Shown here: positions 15,874-25,576 of the stretch, piece after piece
How the letters are laid out: every line of letters begins with the position of its first letter
How positions within the stretch are numbered: the stretch's first letter is position 1
Assembly (NCBI RefSeq): GCF_000152905.1
Contig: NZ_AAMY01000010.1
Span: forward strand, 1-64,000
From: Nitrobacter sp. Nb-311A
GTDB taxonomy: Bacteria; Pseudomonadota; Alphaproteobacteria; Rhizobiales; Xanthobacteraceae
Reading direction: 5' to 3'
Length of the DNA stretch: 64,000 bases
Notes under the pieces: model-generated
What the model saw: only the letters and a program-made list of their open reading frames with translations
Told to the model about the DNA's origin: nothing
The model's database searches: none
Position numbers and translations under genes: made by a program

Positions 15874-18800
15874 TCAGGTGCCGCTGCCGAACCGACGTGA
15901 CCACCACCCCGCGCGGCGCGGCCGGGCTTCGTCCGATACTTGCGGAGGAGGCTGTTGAGACTCTGGCGTTGCTGCTTCCGGTTGGCTTTGAATGACGGGA
16001 ACGGCGGGCGGTGACTCTTGCGAGGCGAAGCTCACCTTTTCACGTACTGTCGAGCGACGGCAAACGGCTTTCTCGGATTCCGAAACGTTTTCGTTTCCGG
16101 CCTCAGCCGTGCTGCTCGTCGCGTCCGGGGCAAGCTGCTGCGGCTCAATTTCAGCCTCTGAGGAACCGGTCTGTGTTTCCGGCGCGATCGACACCGAATC
16201 CAGGTCCGCGACAGCCTCGACGACTTCCGGTGGTGACGTCGGGTTCAGTTCGTCAGAAATCGAGTCGGCAGGACTCGCACCGTTGCTGCCGCGACGGCGG
16301 CGGCCACCGCGCCGCCCCCGACGCCGCGGGCGCCGCTCGTCTCCATCGGACGGCTGATCGGCTCGCGCCTCACTCTCCTGCGCCGGGGCGTCCTCTCCAT
16401 CATTTTCGAAGTCGTCGGTCATAAAGCGTGCCGCAGCGAAATCGGCGGCAATCTGGACGCTGTCCGGACCGTCGACCGTTTGCGGGGGCTGGTTGTCGTT
16501 CGCTTCGCTAGAGCGTTCCCGCCGGGATCGGCGTCGCTTACGCTTGCGGCCTTCACCCTCGGTTTCCCCGCCCGCCCGTTCGTCGGCGCGAGTCTCGGCG
16601 TCATCGGCCTCGACCTCGGCTTCCACATCGAGCGGCTGCTCGTCTTCCTGGGCCTCTTCCGCCTGTGGTGGGTATGTGGCGAGTTGCGCGGCCAGCAGCG
16701 CTTTTGCAGCCTCCAGGGTGTGTATCTGCTCGCCGCGATCAATGACAAAGGATTGCTGACCTTCGAGTGAGGGGTCGGCGACCACGGAAAGACCAACCTT
16801 GAAGCTGTGTTCGAGGGCCCGCAGATGCCCCCGCTTCTGATTGAGCACATACAACGCAACGTTAATGCGCGTTCGCACGATAAGATTGTGCGTTGCACCT
16901 TTTATCAGGACTTCCTCGAGACTGCGCAACAACTGCAACGCCACCGATGGTACCGAGCGCACATGGCCGGTGCCGCCGCAGTGCGGGCAGGGCTCCGTCG
17001 AACTTTCCAGCATACTGGCGCGAATGCGCTGGCGTGACATTTCGAGAAGACCGAAGTGCGAAATGCGTCCGACCTGGATGCGCGCGCGATCGTGGCGCAG
17101 ACACTCGCTCAGCTTACGCTCCACCGCGCGGTTGCTTCGCTTCTCGTCCATGTCGATGAAATCGATAACGATCAGACCGGCAAGGTCACGCAGCCGCAAC
17201 TGCCGAGCCACTTCCTCCGCAGCTTCCAGATTGGTCTTGAGCGCGGTATCCTTGATATGATGTTCGCGGGTCGAGCGACCTGAGTTAACATCGATCGATA
17301 CCAATGCTTCGGTTTGGTTGATGACGATATATCCGCCGGAGCGAAGCTGCACCGTCGGCAGGAACATCGCGTCCAGTTGGCTCTCGACGCCCATCCGCGA
17401 AAACAATGGCTGGCAGTCGCGATATTGCTTCACTGTGCGGACGTTGGATGGCATCAGCATCTTCATGAAATCGCGCGCTTCATGGTAGCCGGCTTCACCG
17501 GCCACCTGGATCTCGTCGATTTCCTTGCTGTAGAGATCGCGGAGGGAGCGCTTGATCAGCGAGCCTTCCTCGTAAACAAGTGTGGGAGCTTGGGACCGCA
17601 GGGTCATGTCGCGTACGGTTTCCCACATGCGGATCAAATACTCGAAATCGCGCTTGATCTCCGATTTGGTGCGCGCAGCGCCAGCGGTGCGCAGGATGAC
17701 GCCCATTCCCTCGGGGACATCGAGATCCTGCACCACCTCCTTCAGCCGCGAGCGGTCCTGCGCCGAGGTGATCTTGCGGCTGATGCCGCCGCCGCGGGCC
17801 GTATTGGGCATCAGCACGGCGTACCGGCCGGCCAGTGATAGATAGGTCGTCAGCGCTGCGCCCTTGTTGCCGCGCTCCTCCTTGACCACCTGCACCAGCA
17901 TGACCTGACGGCGCTTGATGACTTCCTGGATTTTGTACTGACGGCGCGGCCGGTAGGCCCGCTCCGGCACTTCCTCGAGCGCGTCGTCGCCGCCGACGGA
18001 TTCAACCTGCTCCTCTTCTTCGTCATCATCAATACTATCATCTTCGACGCGAACGCCGTCCCCATGGAGTTCAACCTCATGAGGGTGGCCGCCGGCGTGG
18101 TCGGCGTTCTCATGATCGTGCTCTTCGCCGTGCGTTGCAGGCGCCTCATCAGTGGAGATGGTATGCTCGTTTCGAGCGCCGTCATCAGCAAGCGGCTCGA
18201 TGCCTGTCGCGTGATCCGGTGCTATCGAGGGCAGATCTTCATCCGGTGAAGACGCAATCAGGTCGTTGCCGGTGTGCTCTGGAATTTCGTCGCGATGTTC
18301 GCGGATCACATCGTCGGAATCAGATGTGCGAGCGAAGTCGTGCGCCTCCTGTAAATTGTCATCATCGGTTTCGTGGTGGTCGGAGTTGTATGGGGAGCCT
18401 GATCCGACGTCGTGCGCAGCGGCGTGCGTGTGATCGCGCGGGTCAGGATGTAAGGGATCGTGGTCTCCGTCATCCGCGTTAGGATGATCGTGATCCTGCG
18501 CCTCCTGCGCCTCGTGGTATGGGCTCAGGTGGTCGTCGTCCGTTGCCGAGTCGTCAGGCGGCGGGTCAGACTGCGTCGTATCTATCCCCGCGACCTCCCG
18601 ATCCCCATCCTCGACGACAGCGCTTTGGACGCGTTCGCCGTGATCTCGCCGGCGGGAGTTGCGATGCCGCGAACGGCGGCGATTGGGGCGATCTTCAGAT
18701 TCTTCCTCTGCCTCGCGATGAGCGCGCTCGTCGGCTTCGATCAGCGCCTGACGGTCGGCGACCGGAATTTGATAATAGTCCGGATGGATTTCGCTAAACG

Positions 18801-19020
18801 CCAGGAACCCGTGCCGGTTTCCTCCGTACTCGATAAAAGCGGCTTGCAGCGAAGGCTCGACCCGGGTGACCTTGGCCAGATAAATGTTGCCGCGCAGTTG
18901 TTTGCGTTGGGCGGATTCGAAATCAAATTCCTCGACGCGGTTGCCGCGGACCACCACCACGCGGGTTTCTTCCGGGTGGGTGGCGTCGATCAACATCTTG
19001 TTGGGTTTGTTGTTGGGCAT
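15874..19020 (-). CDS. rne: Ribonuclease E
   Basis: A 1048-residue endoribonuclease that starts mRNA decay and matures rRNA and tRNA. I start at MPNNKPNKMLIDATHPEE because the MLIDATHPEETRVVVV motif is the usual N terminus. The S1 domain (about 35-415) is split by a roughly 270-residue insertion (about 95-365) made mostly of Asp, Glu, His and Arg, then resumes at RRQYKIQEVIKRRQVMLV. The DNase I-like catalytic part shows VSIDVNSGRST and IVIDFIDMD, and the zinc link is CPHCGGTGH. The last 300 residues are disordered, with acidic and arginine-rich blocks (RRPRRRGRRGGRRRRG) expected to bind RNA and degradosome partners. Confidence 0.96.
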   Translation of the reverse strand: MPNNKPNKMLIDATHPEETRVVVVRGNRVEEFDFESAQRKQLRGNIYLAKVTRVEPSLQAAFIEYGGNRHGFLAFSEIHPDYYQIPVADRQALIEADERAHREAEEESEDRPNRRRSRHRNSRRRDHGERVQSAVVEDGDREVAGIDTTQSDPPPDDSATDDDHLSPYHEAQEAQDHDHPNADDGDHDPLHPDPRDHTHAAAHDVGSGSPYNSDHHETDDDNLQEAHDFARTSDSDDVIREHRDEIPEHTGNDLIASSPDEDLPSIAPDHATGIEPLADDGARNEHTISTDEAPATHGEEHDHENADHAGGHPHEVELHGDGVRVEDDSIDDDEEEEQVESVGGDDALEEVPERAYRPRRQYKIQEVIKRRQVMLVQVVKEERGNKGAALTTYLSLAGRYAVLMPNTARGGGISRKITSAQDRSRLKEVVQDLDVPEGMGVILRTAGAARTKSEIKRDFEYLIRMWETVRDMTLRSQAPTLVYEEGSLIKRSLRDLYSKEIDEIQVAGEAGYHEARDFMKMLMPSNVRTVKQYRDCQPLFSRMGVESQLDAMFLPTVQLRSGGYIVINQTEALVSIDVNSGRSTREHHIKDTALKTNLEAAEEVARQLRLRDLAGLIVIDFIDMDEKRSNRAVERKLSECLRHDRARIQVGRISHFGLLEMSRQRIRASMLESSTEPCPHCGGTGHVRSVPSVALQLLRSLEEVLIKGATHNLIVRTRINVALYVLNQKRGHLRALEHSFKVGLSVVADPSLEGQQSFVIDRGEQIHTLEAAKALLAAQLATYPPQAEEAQEDEQPLDVEAEVEADDAETRADERAGGETEGEGRKRKRRRSRRERSSEANDNQPPQTVDGPDSVQIAADFAAARFMTDDFENDGEDAPAQESEARADQPSDGDERRPRRRGRRGGRRRRGSNGASPADSISDELNPTSPPEVVEAVADLDSVSIAPETQTGSSEAEIEPQQLAPDATSSTAEAGNENVSESEKAVCRRSTVREKVSFASQESPPAVPVIQSQPEAATPESQQPPPQVSDEARPRRAGWWSRRFGSGT

Positions 19021-19718
19021 TTTGAAGCTCTTGGAGGCGGAGGGCGCATGGCACGGCGCGCGCATTTCGCACGGCCGGGTAACGCAACGGTCCACCTGAT
19101 TGGGGGGTGAGGGGAAGGCTGCGCGATCTGGAACGCCTTACCGACCTTGATCCCGACGAGACGCGATGCGCGAAGTTTTCACTTCGCCTCGGCGCAGTCT
19201 TTGCGGAAAATGCAGTCAGCTTTTCAGTATGGCGCATCAGGCGTCGGCCCGTCTGAACAGGTTGGCGGCAAAAACACCGCCACGTATCTATCTTGCTGCC
19301 GGACCGACGCGGCGCCAAAGCACCGGTCGGTTGTCGTACCGCGTGGCCGCAGGGCCGGGACAATCGGTTACGACCTCTCCAGCCGCCCCCGGGTGCGAAA
19401 TGGTAACCTGGGAACGGATGCTTCCCAAACCTGAAAAACACTCTTCAATTGGGCCGCGCGTTGCGCTGGCTGTGGAGGGATCAGGAAACGCCGGAACTTC
19501 GCACAATCCGAAGCCCTACGCTGCACCGGGAAGCTGAACGCGACACAGCCTTGAGTTTAACCGTCAGCATTAACTTACATACGTGGATTGTCTGCCGCTT
19601 GCAAGGGAGAGCATCGCCGCCCAGGCAACGTCTTCCGAGCAATAGCCGTTAACAAATTAAGTCCGGATTAACCGTACGGTTCTATTGCGGTTGAGGGCAG
19701 CTCGGAGGCAAGGGTTCG
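19021..19718. other. Long divergent intergenic region between rne and amiC
   Basis: About 700 bases without a credible gene. The part next to rne (about 19021-19300) is GC-rich with several stems and is probably the long rne 5' leader; RNase E genes are generally autoregulated through such leaders. The part next to amiC is AT-richer (TTAACCGTCAGCATTAAC near 19558 and again 19640-19685) and likely holds both promoters. I recognise no named leader family. Confidence 0.45.
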
Positions 19719-20996
19719 TTGGCGGGCCGCGCAAATCAAGGAATCGTCTGGCTAAGCGCCATAGCGCTATTGTTTCCTGGCGCGGCTTCACTTGCCGTCG
19801 GGAACGATTCCGTTCGCCCGGAGGTCGCGGGCGATTTTCCGGTCGCCTCCGACGTGCGGCTCGCGGGCGACCTGAAACAGACCCGCTTCATTCTCGATCT
19901 CGATAAGAAAATCGATATTCACGCCTTTCTGCTGACCGATCCTTATCGGGCCGTGATCGATATTCCCCAAGTCAGTTTTCGCCTTGCAAACAAGGCCGGG
20001 GAGGCCGGACGCGGCCTGATCAAGGCGTTCCGCTATGGCTTGGTGATGCCGGGCGGATCGCGGATCGTCTTCGATCTCGCGGGACCTGCAAAAATCGAGA
20101 AAGCTTACGTGCTTGACGCCGCGAACGGACAGCCCTCGCGCCTGGTTGTCGAACTGGAGGCCGTCGACCGTGCCGCATTCAACCGCCTATTGACGAGGTC
20201 GAGCAACCCCGAGCCGGCGAAAGATGCCGATTCTTCAGGTCCCGTTGCCGACAAGCCCGCCAGCTTGACCGGGCTCGCAGACGGGCGTCTCGTGGTCGTT
20301 CTCGATCCTGGCCATGGCGGAATTGATAATGGAACCCAAGCTTCAACGGGAGAGGCTGAAAAGGATCTGGTGCTTGCTTTTGCGGTGGCTTTGCGCGACC
20401 GCATAGAGCAGGGCGGCAAGTTCCGTGTGGTCATGACGCGGACCGACGACACCTTCATCCCGCTGGCTGAGCGCGTGCGGGTCGCCCGGAACAAGGGCGC
20501 TGCATTATTCGTATCGATTCATGCTGACGCTTTGCCACGCCACGAGGGCGATGCGCGGGGCGCAACGATATATACGCTGTCGGACAGGGCGTCGGACCGC
20601 GAGGCGGAACGGTTGGCCGAAGCCGAGAACAAGGCGGACGCCATCGGCGGTGTCGATCTGACCGAGGAGCCGACCGAGGTGGCCGATATCCTGATCGACC
20701 TCGCACAACGGGAAACACGCACGTTTTCAAATCGCTTCGCTCAGCTGTTGATGAGTGAGATGAAAATCTCCACCCGGATGCACAAGCACCCGCTGAAGTC
20801 AGCCGGATTCAGGGTGCTGAAAGCTCCCGATGTACCGTCGGTGCTGGTTGAGCTCGGTTATGTTTCGAATAAAGCAGATCTCCGCCAGATGACGTCGGAA
20901 GAGTGGCGTTCCAAGACGGTCCGTTCGGTCGCGAAGGCCGTCGAGACATTCCTTGCGAAAAGGACGGTGTCAGTCGCCCCGACGGACCCGAAATGA
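19719..20996 (+). CDS. amiC: N-acetylmuramoyl-L-alanine amidase with AMIN domain
   Basis: A 425-residue periplasmic zinc amidase that splits septal peptidoglycan. The TTG start at 19719 lies 10 bases after GGAGG and gives a signal peptide (about 1-28). An AMIN domain follows (about 42-145), which targets the septum. The Amidase_3 domain (about 190-415) shows VVLDPGHGGIDNGTQ with the first zinc histidine, a glutamate in GEAEKDLVLAFA, SIHADALP with another zinc histidine, and the catalytic VPSVLVELGYVSNKAD glutamate. It precedes mrcA by about 200 bases, a conserved alphaproteobacterial pairing. Confidence 0.94.
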   Translation: MAGRANQGIVWLSAIALLFPGAASLAVGNDSVRPEVAGDFPVASDVRLAGDLKQTRFILDLDKKIDIHAFLLTDPYRAVIDIPQVSFRLANKAGEAGRGLIKAFRYGLVMPGGSRIVFDLAGPAKIEKAYVLDAANGQPSRLVVELEAVDRAAFNRLLTRSSNPEPAKDADSSGPVADKPASLTGLADGRLVVVLDPGHGGIDNGTQASTGEAEKDLVLAFAVALRDRIEQGGKFRVVMTRTDDTFIPLAERVRVARNKGAALFVSIHADALPRHEGDARGATIYTLSDRASDREAERLAEAENKADAIGGVDLTEEPTEVADILIDLAQRETRTFSNRFAQLLMSEMKISTRMHKHPLKSAGFRVLKAPDVPSVLVELGYVSNKADLRQMTSEEWRSKTVRSVAKAVETFLAKRTVSVAPTDPK

Positions 20997-21194
20997 AAAG
21001 TGGCGCATTGTCGGTGGGAAGCCCTAGTTTGGACACAGCGTCCGCCCTATAGAAAGCTGTCGTAAGTTTGCAGAATCGGCCAGAGCCGGCATACCTAATC
21101 TGCGGCTGCTTCGACGAACGAAACGCGTCCGGGCGGCGACATGGCTTGCGGTCGCCGATATCGTCAGGCCCGGGTAACGAACGGACATTCGATA

Positions 21195-23684
21195 ATGCGC
21201 TTGCTGCTGCGATTCACCGGCTTTCTGTTTGCAGCGGGAACCATCCTGTTTCTGGTCGGGGTCGCGGCAGTAGCAGGATTGATCTGGCATTTTTCGAAGG
21301 ATCTGCCGGACTATTCCCAGCTTCAGAATTATGAGCCGCCGGTGATGACGCGCGTCCATGCGTCCGATGGTTCGTTGCTCGGCGAGTACGCCAAGGAGCG
21401 CCGGCTCTACCTGCCGATACAGGCAGTGCCGAAGCTGGTCATCAACGCGTTCCTGGCTGCGGAGGACAAGAATTTCTATGAACACGGCGGCATCGATTAC
21501 CAGGGGATGCTGCGTGCAGCGCTGCTTTATGCTCAGAATTACGGGACCAACAAGAGACCGCAGGGCGCCTCCACGATCACCCAGCAGGTCGCCAAGAACT
21601 TCCTTCTGACCAACGAGGTTTCCTTTACCCGCAAGATCAAGGAAGCGTTGCTGGCGATGCGCATCGAGCGCGCCTATTCCAAGGACAAGATCCTCGAGCT
21701 GTATCTGAACGAGATATATCTCGGTCTTGGCGCCTACGGCATCGCGGCTGCATCGCTCGTGTATTTCGACAAGTCGGTCAACGAATTGACCGTTGCCGAA
21801 GCCGCATATCTGGCGGCTCTGCCCAAGGCGCCCTCAACGCTGCATCCCGTCAAGAACCGTGAGCGCGCGATCGAACGACGCGACTATGTGATCGACCGGC
21901 TGCTGGAGAATGGCTGGATCAATCAGGCCGACGCGGAAAGGGCCCGCAAGCAGCCGCTGATGGTCGCGAGCCGAGCCAATGGGGCGCATACCTTCGCCGG
22001 TGAATATTTCGCTGAGGAGGTGCGGCGCGATTTGTTCGAGCGCTATGGCGAAAAGAAGCTCTACGAGGGAGGTCTGTCGGTCCGGACGACGCTTGACCCT
22101 GAGTTGCAGGTGATAGCGCGCAAGACCATGGCGAATGGCCTCGTTACGTATGACGAGGCTCAGGGCTGGCGTGGCCCGGTGAGCAAGCTCGACATCTCCG
22201 GCGATTGGGGGGTGAAACTCGCCGAACTCAAGTCGCTGTCCGATATCTCCCCGTGGCGAATGGCGGTCGTGCTCGAGTCCGACGACAAGTCCGCGCGGAT
22301 CGGCTTCCAGCCCAGGCGCGAGCTTGGCGGCGCCGTCAGCAAGGAGCGGCAGACGGCCTTGATTACGCTTGACGGGGTGAAGTGGGCAAAGGCCGCGTCC
22401 GGGTCCACGCGAGGCCGTACGCCGACCAAGGTGTCACAAGTGCTTTCGCCCGGTGATGTGATCTATGCCGATCCGCTGATTGCAAAGGATGGCAAGATCG
22501 TCGAAGGGGAATACCGGTTGCGCCAATTGCCCGAAGTATCCGGCGCGATGGTGGCGATGGATCCGCGGACCGGCCGGGTGCTGGCAATGGTCGGCGGCTT
22601 CTCCTTCGATCAAAGCCAGTTCAATCGCGCCACGCAGGCCTACCGGCAACCTGGCTCTTCGTTCAAGCCGCTCGTCTATTCCTCGGCGCTCGACAACGGT
22701 TATACGCCTTCTACAGTTGTGGTCGACGCGCCCATTGAGATCGATCAGGGGCGTGGCTCAGGCGTTTGGCGTCCGGAAAACTACTCGAAAGAAAAATACT
22801 ACGGGCCGCAAACGCTTCGCAATGCGCTGCGGCTCTCGCTCAACACCGTTACGGTTCGTTTGGCGCAAGATATCGGCATGCCGCTGATAGGCGAATACGC
22901 CAAGCGCTTCGGGGTTTACGACGAGCTGCCGAACTATCTGTCCTATGCCCTGGGAGCAGGCGAGACCACGGTGTTGCGCATGGTGACCGCTTATTCGATG
23001 TTCGACAATGGCGGCAGGCGCGTGAAGCCGACCTTGATCGACCGCATTCAAGATCGCTACGGTCACACCATCTACAAGCACGACGCGCGGGAGTGCCGCG
23101 GCTGCGATGCGCCACAAGGCTGGAAGAACCAGCCCGAACCCCAGTTGATCGATCATCGCGAGCAGGTGCTGGATTCAATGACGGCGTATCAGATCACCTC
23201 AATGATGGAAGGCGTGGTGCAGGCCGGCACTGCTACGGTCATGCGCGATGTGGGCAAGCCGATCGCCGGCAAAACCGGCACGACCAACGATCAGAAGGAT
23301 GCCTGGTTCATTGGATTCTCGCCTGATCTCGTCGTCGGCATCTATGTCGGATACGACAAGCCGCGCAATCTCGGCCGTAGGGCGACTGGCGGACATCTGG
23401 CGGCTCCGATCGCGCGTGATTTCATGAAGGTTGCGCTTGCCGACAAGCCGGCTACTCCGTTTCGGATTCCTGCTGGCATCAAGCTGGTTCGCGTCGATGC
23501 CAAGACCGGTATGCGCGCAGGGCCCGGCAGCGGCAAGACCATCCTTGAAGCTTTCAAGCCCGGCACCGCGCCGCCCGACAATTATTCCGTGATCGGTGTG
23601 GCTGATGCAGACGGACGCGAGCCACAGCCGCTGCCCGACGCGGACCGCAGCTTGTTTCGGCCCGGCACCGGGGGGCTTTACTAG
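21195..23684 (+). CDS. mrcA: Penicillin-binding protein 1A, bifunctional
   Basis: An 829-residue class A PBP. An N-terminal membrane anchor (about 5-35) is followed by a GT51 glycosyltransferase with the catalytic glutamate in AAEDKNFYEHGGID and the QGASTITQQVAKNFLL motif. The transpeptidase domain follows an OB-like insertion and shows PGSSFKPLVY (SxxK), LSLNTVTVRLA (SxN) and AGKTGTTNDQKDAWF (KTG). The ATG at 21195 places the anchor at the very N terminus; the frame is open 54 bases further up. It polymerises and cross-links peptidoglycan at the inner membrane surface. Confidence 0.96.
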   Translation: MRLLLRFTGFLFAAGTILFLVGVAAVAGLIWHFSKDLPDYSQLQNYEPPVMTRVHASDGSLLGEYAKERRLYLPIQAVPKLVINAFLAAEDKNFYEHGGIDYQGMLRAALLYAQNYGTNKRPQGASTITQQVAKNFLLTNEVSFTRKIKEALLAMRIERAYSKDKILELYLNEIYLGLGAYGIAAASLVYFDKSVNELTVAEAAYLAALPKAPSTLHPVKNRERAIERRDYVIDRLLENGWINQADAERARKQPLMVASRANGAHTFAGEYFAEEVRRDLFERYGEKKLYEGGLSVRTTLDPELQVIARKTMANGLVTYDEAQGWRGPVSKLDISGDWGVKLAELKSLSDISPWRMAVVLESDDKSARIGFQPRRELGGAVSKERQTALITLDGVKWAKAASGSTRGRTPTKVSQVLSPGDVIYADPLIAKDGKIVEGEYRLRQLPEVSGAMVAMDPRTGRVLAMVGGFSFDQSQFNRATQAYRQPGSSFKPLVYSSALDNGYTPSTVVVDAPIEIDQGRGSGVWRPENYSKEKYYGPQTLRNALRLSLNTVTVRLAQDIGMPLIGEYAKRFGVYDELPNYLSYALGAGETTVLRMVTAYSMFDNGGRRVKPTLIDRIQDRYGHTIYKHDARECRGCDAPQGWKNQPEPQLIDHREQVLDSMTAYQITSMMEGVVQAGTATVMRDVGKPIAGKTGTTNDQKDAWFIGFSPDLVVGIYVGYDKPRNLGRRATGGHLAAPIARDFMKVALADKPATPFRIPAGIKLVRVDAKTGMRAGPGSGKTILEAFKPGTAPPDNYSVIGVADADGREPQPLPDADRSLFRPGTGGLY

Positions 23685-24003
23685 TCCTTCGCCGCTTCGC
23701 GGGAGCGGAGAAGACTCTATCTTTCTGACCTGAAGTGCTTTCTTTACACGAACCGGATCCATCCTCGGGTCAGGCCCGTGAGCATGCTTCGCTTGAAAAC
23801 GCTATGGTCCGGTTCAACTTGGACCGGCTCCAGCCTTATGGTTTTGATGAGTACGATTGGTTTTGATGAGCACCATCCCGTTTCTACTTTGCTCGCGTAG
23901 CCTTTCCGGTATGTTCATCTTCTACACGATTGCGCTTTGCGACCTTCGCAGCTAAATCAAAATCACCAACCGTCGTTGATAATGTGGGGCCGCAGAAAAA
24001 GCC
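23685..24003. other. Intergenic region with a diverged family B repeat
   Basis: About 320 bases between mrcA and prfB without a gene. 23735-23815 resembles the right half of the family B repeat (ACGAACCGGATCCATCC and CGCTTGAAAACGCTATGG) with an internal insert. The rest should hold the prfB promoter; an AT-richer stretch runs 23940-23985. Confidence 0.5.
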
Positions 24004-25135
24004 ATGCGCGCTGAAATCGAAAGACTTGTCGAAGAGATCAAGCAGTCAGTCGGGCTGCTGAGGAGGCATCTTTGACATCGAAACATCGACGGCGCGTCTG
24101 GCGGAGCTGAACAAGCTCGCCGAAGATCCAGACCTCTGGAACGATCCCCAGAAGGCTCAGAAACTGATGCAGGAGCGAACGTCCCTGGAGGATTCGCTGA
24201 CCGGTATCGGCAAGGTCGAGCGGGAGCTGGAGGACCAGATCGGCATGATCGAACTCGGCGAGGCCGAGAATGATCAGGCCGTCATTACCGAATCCGAAAA
24301 CGCACTGAAGACCCTTAGAAAAGAGGTTGCCCGCCGCGAGCTGGAGGCTTTGCTTTCGGGAGAGGCGGATCGCTTCGATACTTATCTCGAGGTTCATGCC
24401 GGCGCGGGCGGAACCGAAAGCCAGGACTGGGCGCAGATGCTTCTGCGCATGTATGCACGTTGGGCGGAAAAGCGTGGTTTCAAGGTCGAGTATCTCGAAG
24501 AAACTCCCGGCGAAGAGGCTGGTATCAAATCAGCGACGGTTCAGATCAGCGGCCACAACGCCTACGGCTGGCTCAAGACCGAGGCAGGCGTGCATCGTCT
24601 CGTGAGAATCTCACCGTTTGATTCCAATGCACGACGCCATACGTCGTTTTCCAGCGTAGCGATTTTCCCGGTTGTGGACGACAGCATCAAGATCGACATC
24701 AAGGAATCGGATGTCCGCACCGATACCATGCGTTCCGGTGGAGCGGGTGGTCAGCATGTCAACAAAACCGAATCGGCGGTGCGGCTGACACACATCCCGA
24801 CCGGGGTCGCGGTGGTTTGTCAGGCCGGGCGTTCGCAGCACAAGAATCGCGCGCAAGCCTGGGACATGCTGCGGGCAAGGCTCTACGAGATCGAACTCAA
24901 GAAGCGGGAAGAACAGGCAGCCGCTGATCAGGCTGCCAAGACCGAGATCGGCTGGGGCCACCAGATCAGATCGTACGTCTTGCAGCCCTACCAGATGGTG
25001 AAGGACCTCCGAACCGGAGTGCAAACGTCGGACACTTCGGGCGTACTCGATGGCGACCTCGACGAATTCATGGCGGCGACACTGGCCCAGAGAGCCTTTG
25101 GCACCACGCCCGGCGCCGTCGAAGACGTCGAGTGA
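24004..25135 (+). CDS. prfB: Peptide chain release factor 2, programmed +1 frameshift
   Basis: RF2 releases peptides at UGA and UAA. Translation begins at ATG 24004 ([20 protein letters not shown]) and meets an in-frame TGA at 24073-24075 after 23 codons. The recoding site is complete: AGGAGG (24061-24066), CAT, then CTT-TGA-C. Slipping +1 at CTTT continues with Asp in [18 protein letters not shown] and gives 376 residues in all. The peptidyl-hydrolase motif is [16 protein letters not shown]. The shift couples RF2 synthesis to RF2 shortage. The coordinates cover both frames; the stretch downstream is an ordinary intact RF2. Confidence 0.97.
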
Positions 25136-25576
25136 TCAGACATGGTCGTCGACGAAATTCTCGTCAAAACCATGCATACGAAGGGCCCATTGGAGACCGA
25201 CCACCCCGCCTTTGATAGGCTGAATGAGCCATAGCGCCATGAGCAAGGTCACCGGCAGATAGATCGCCCATTGAACGACCAGCGGCGGCGCAAACTCTTT
25301 CTCGATCATCAGCGCCAGCGGCACTACGATGTGGCCGACGACGACGATGACGAGATAGGCAGGCAGGTCGTCGGCGCGGTGCGGGGTAAAGTCGAGTCCG
25401 CACTCCGAGCACTTGTCGGCGGTTTTCAGAAAGGAACGAAAAAGCTTGCCTTCGCCGCATCTTGGGCAGCGGCAGAAAAAGCCGCGTCTCACCGCGGCCC
25501 AGGCGTTGCGCTTTTCGCCTTCCCGGGTCCAGGTTTTAGCGGCTGTGCTCGCGGTATCGGGAGGAAGCGCCGTCAT
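25136..25576 (-). CDS. DUF983 membrane protein with zinc-ribbon motifs
   Basis: A 146-residue protein with two CxxC pairs near residues 36-60 (CPRCGEGKLF and CSECGLDF), followed by two membrane helices (about 70-90 and 100-122). This is the DUF983 layout; the family is widespread in alphaproteobacteria and its role is unknown. Its ATG overlaps the rnr stop by four bases, so it is translated with RNase R. It converges with prfB with no gap between the two stop codons. Confidence 0.9.
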   Translation of the reverse strand: MTALPPDTASTAAKTWTREGEKRNAWAAVRRGFFCRCPRCGEGKLFRSFLKTADKCSECGLDFTPHRADDLPAYLVIVVVGHIVVPLALMIEKEFAPPLVVQWAIYLPVTLLMALWLIQPIKGGVVGLQWALRMHGFDENFVDDHV

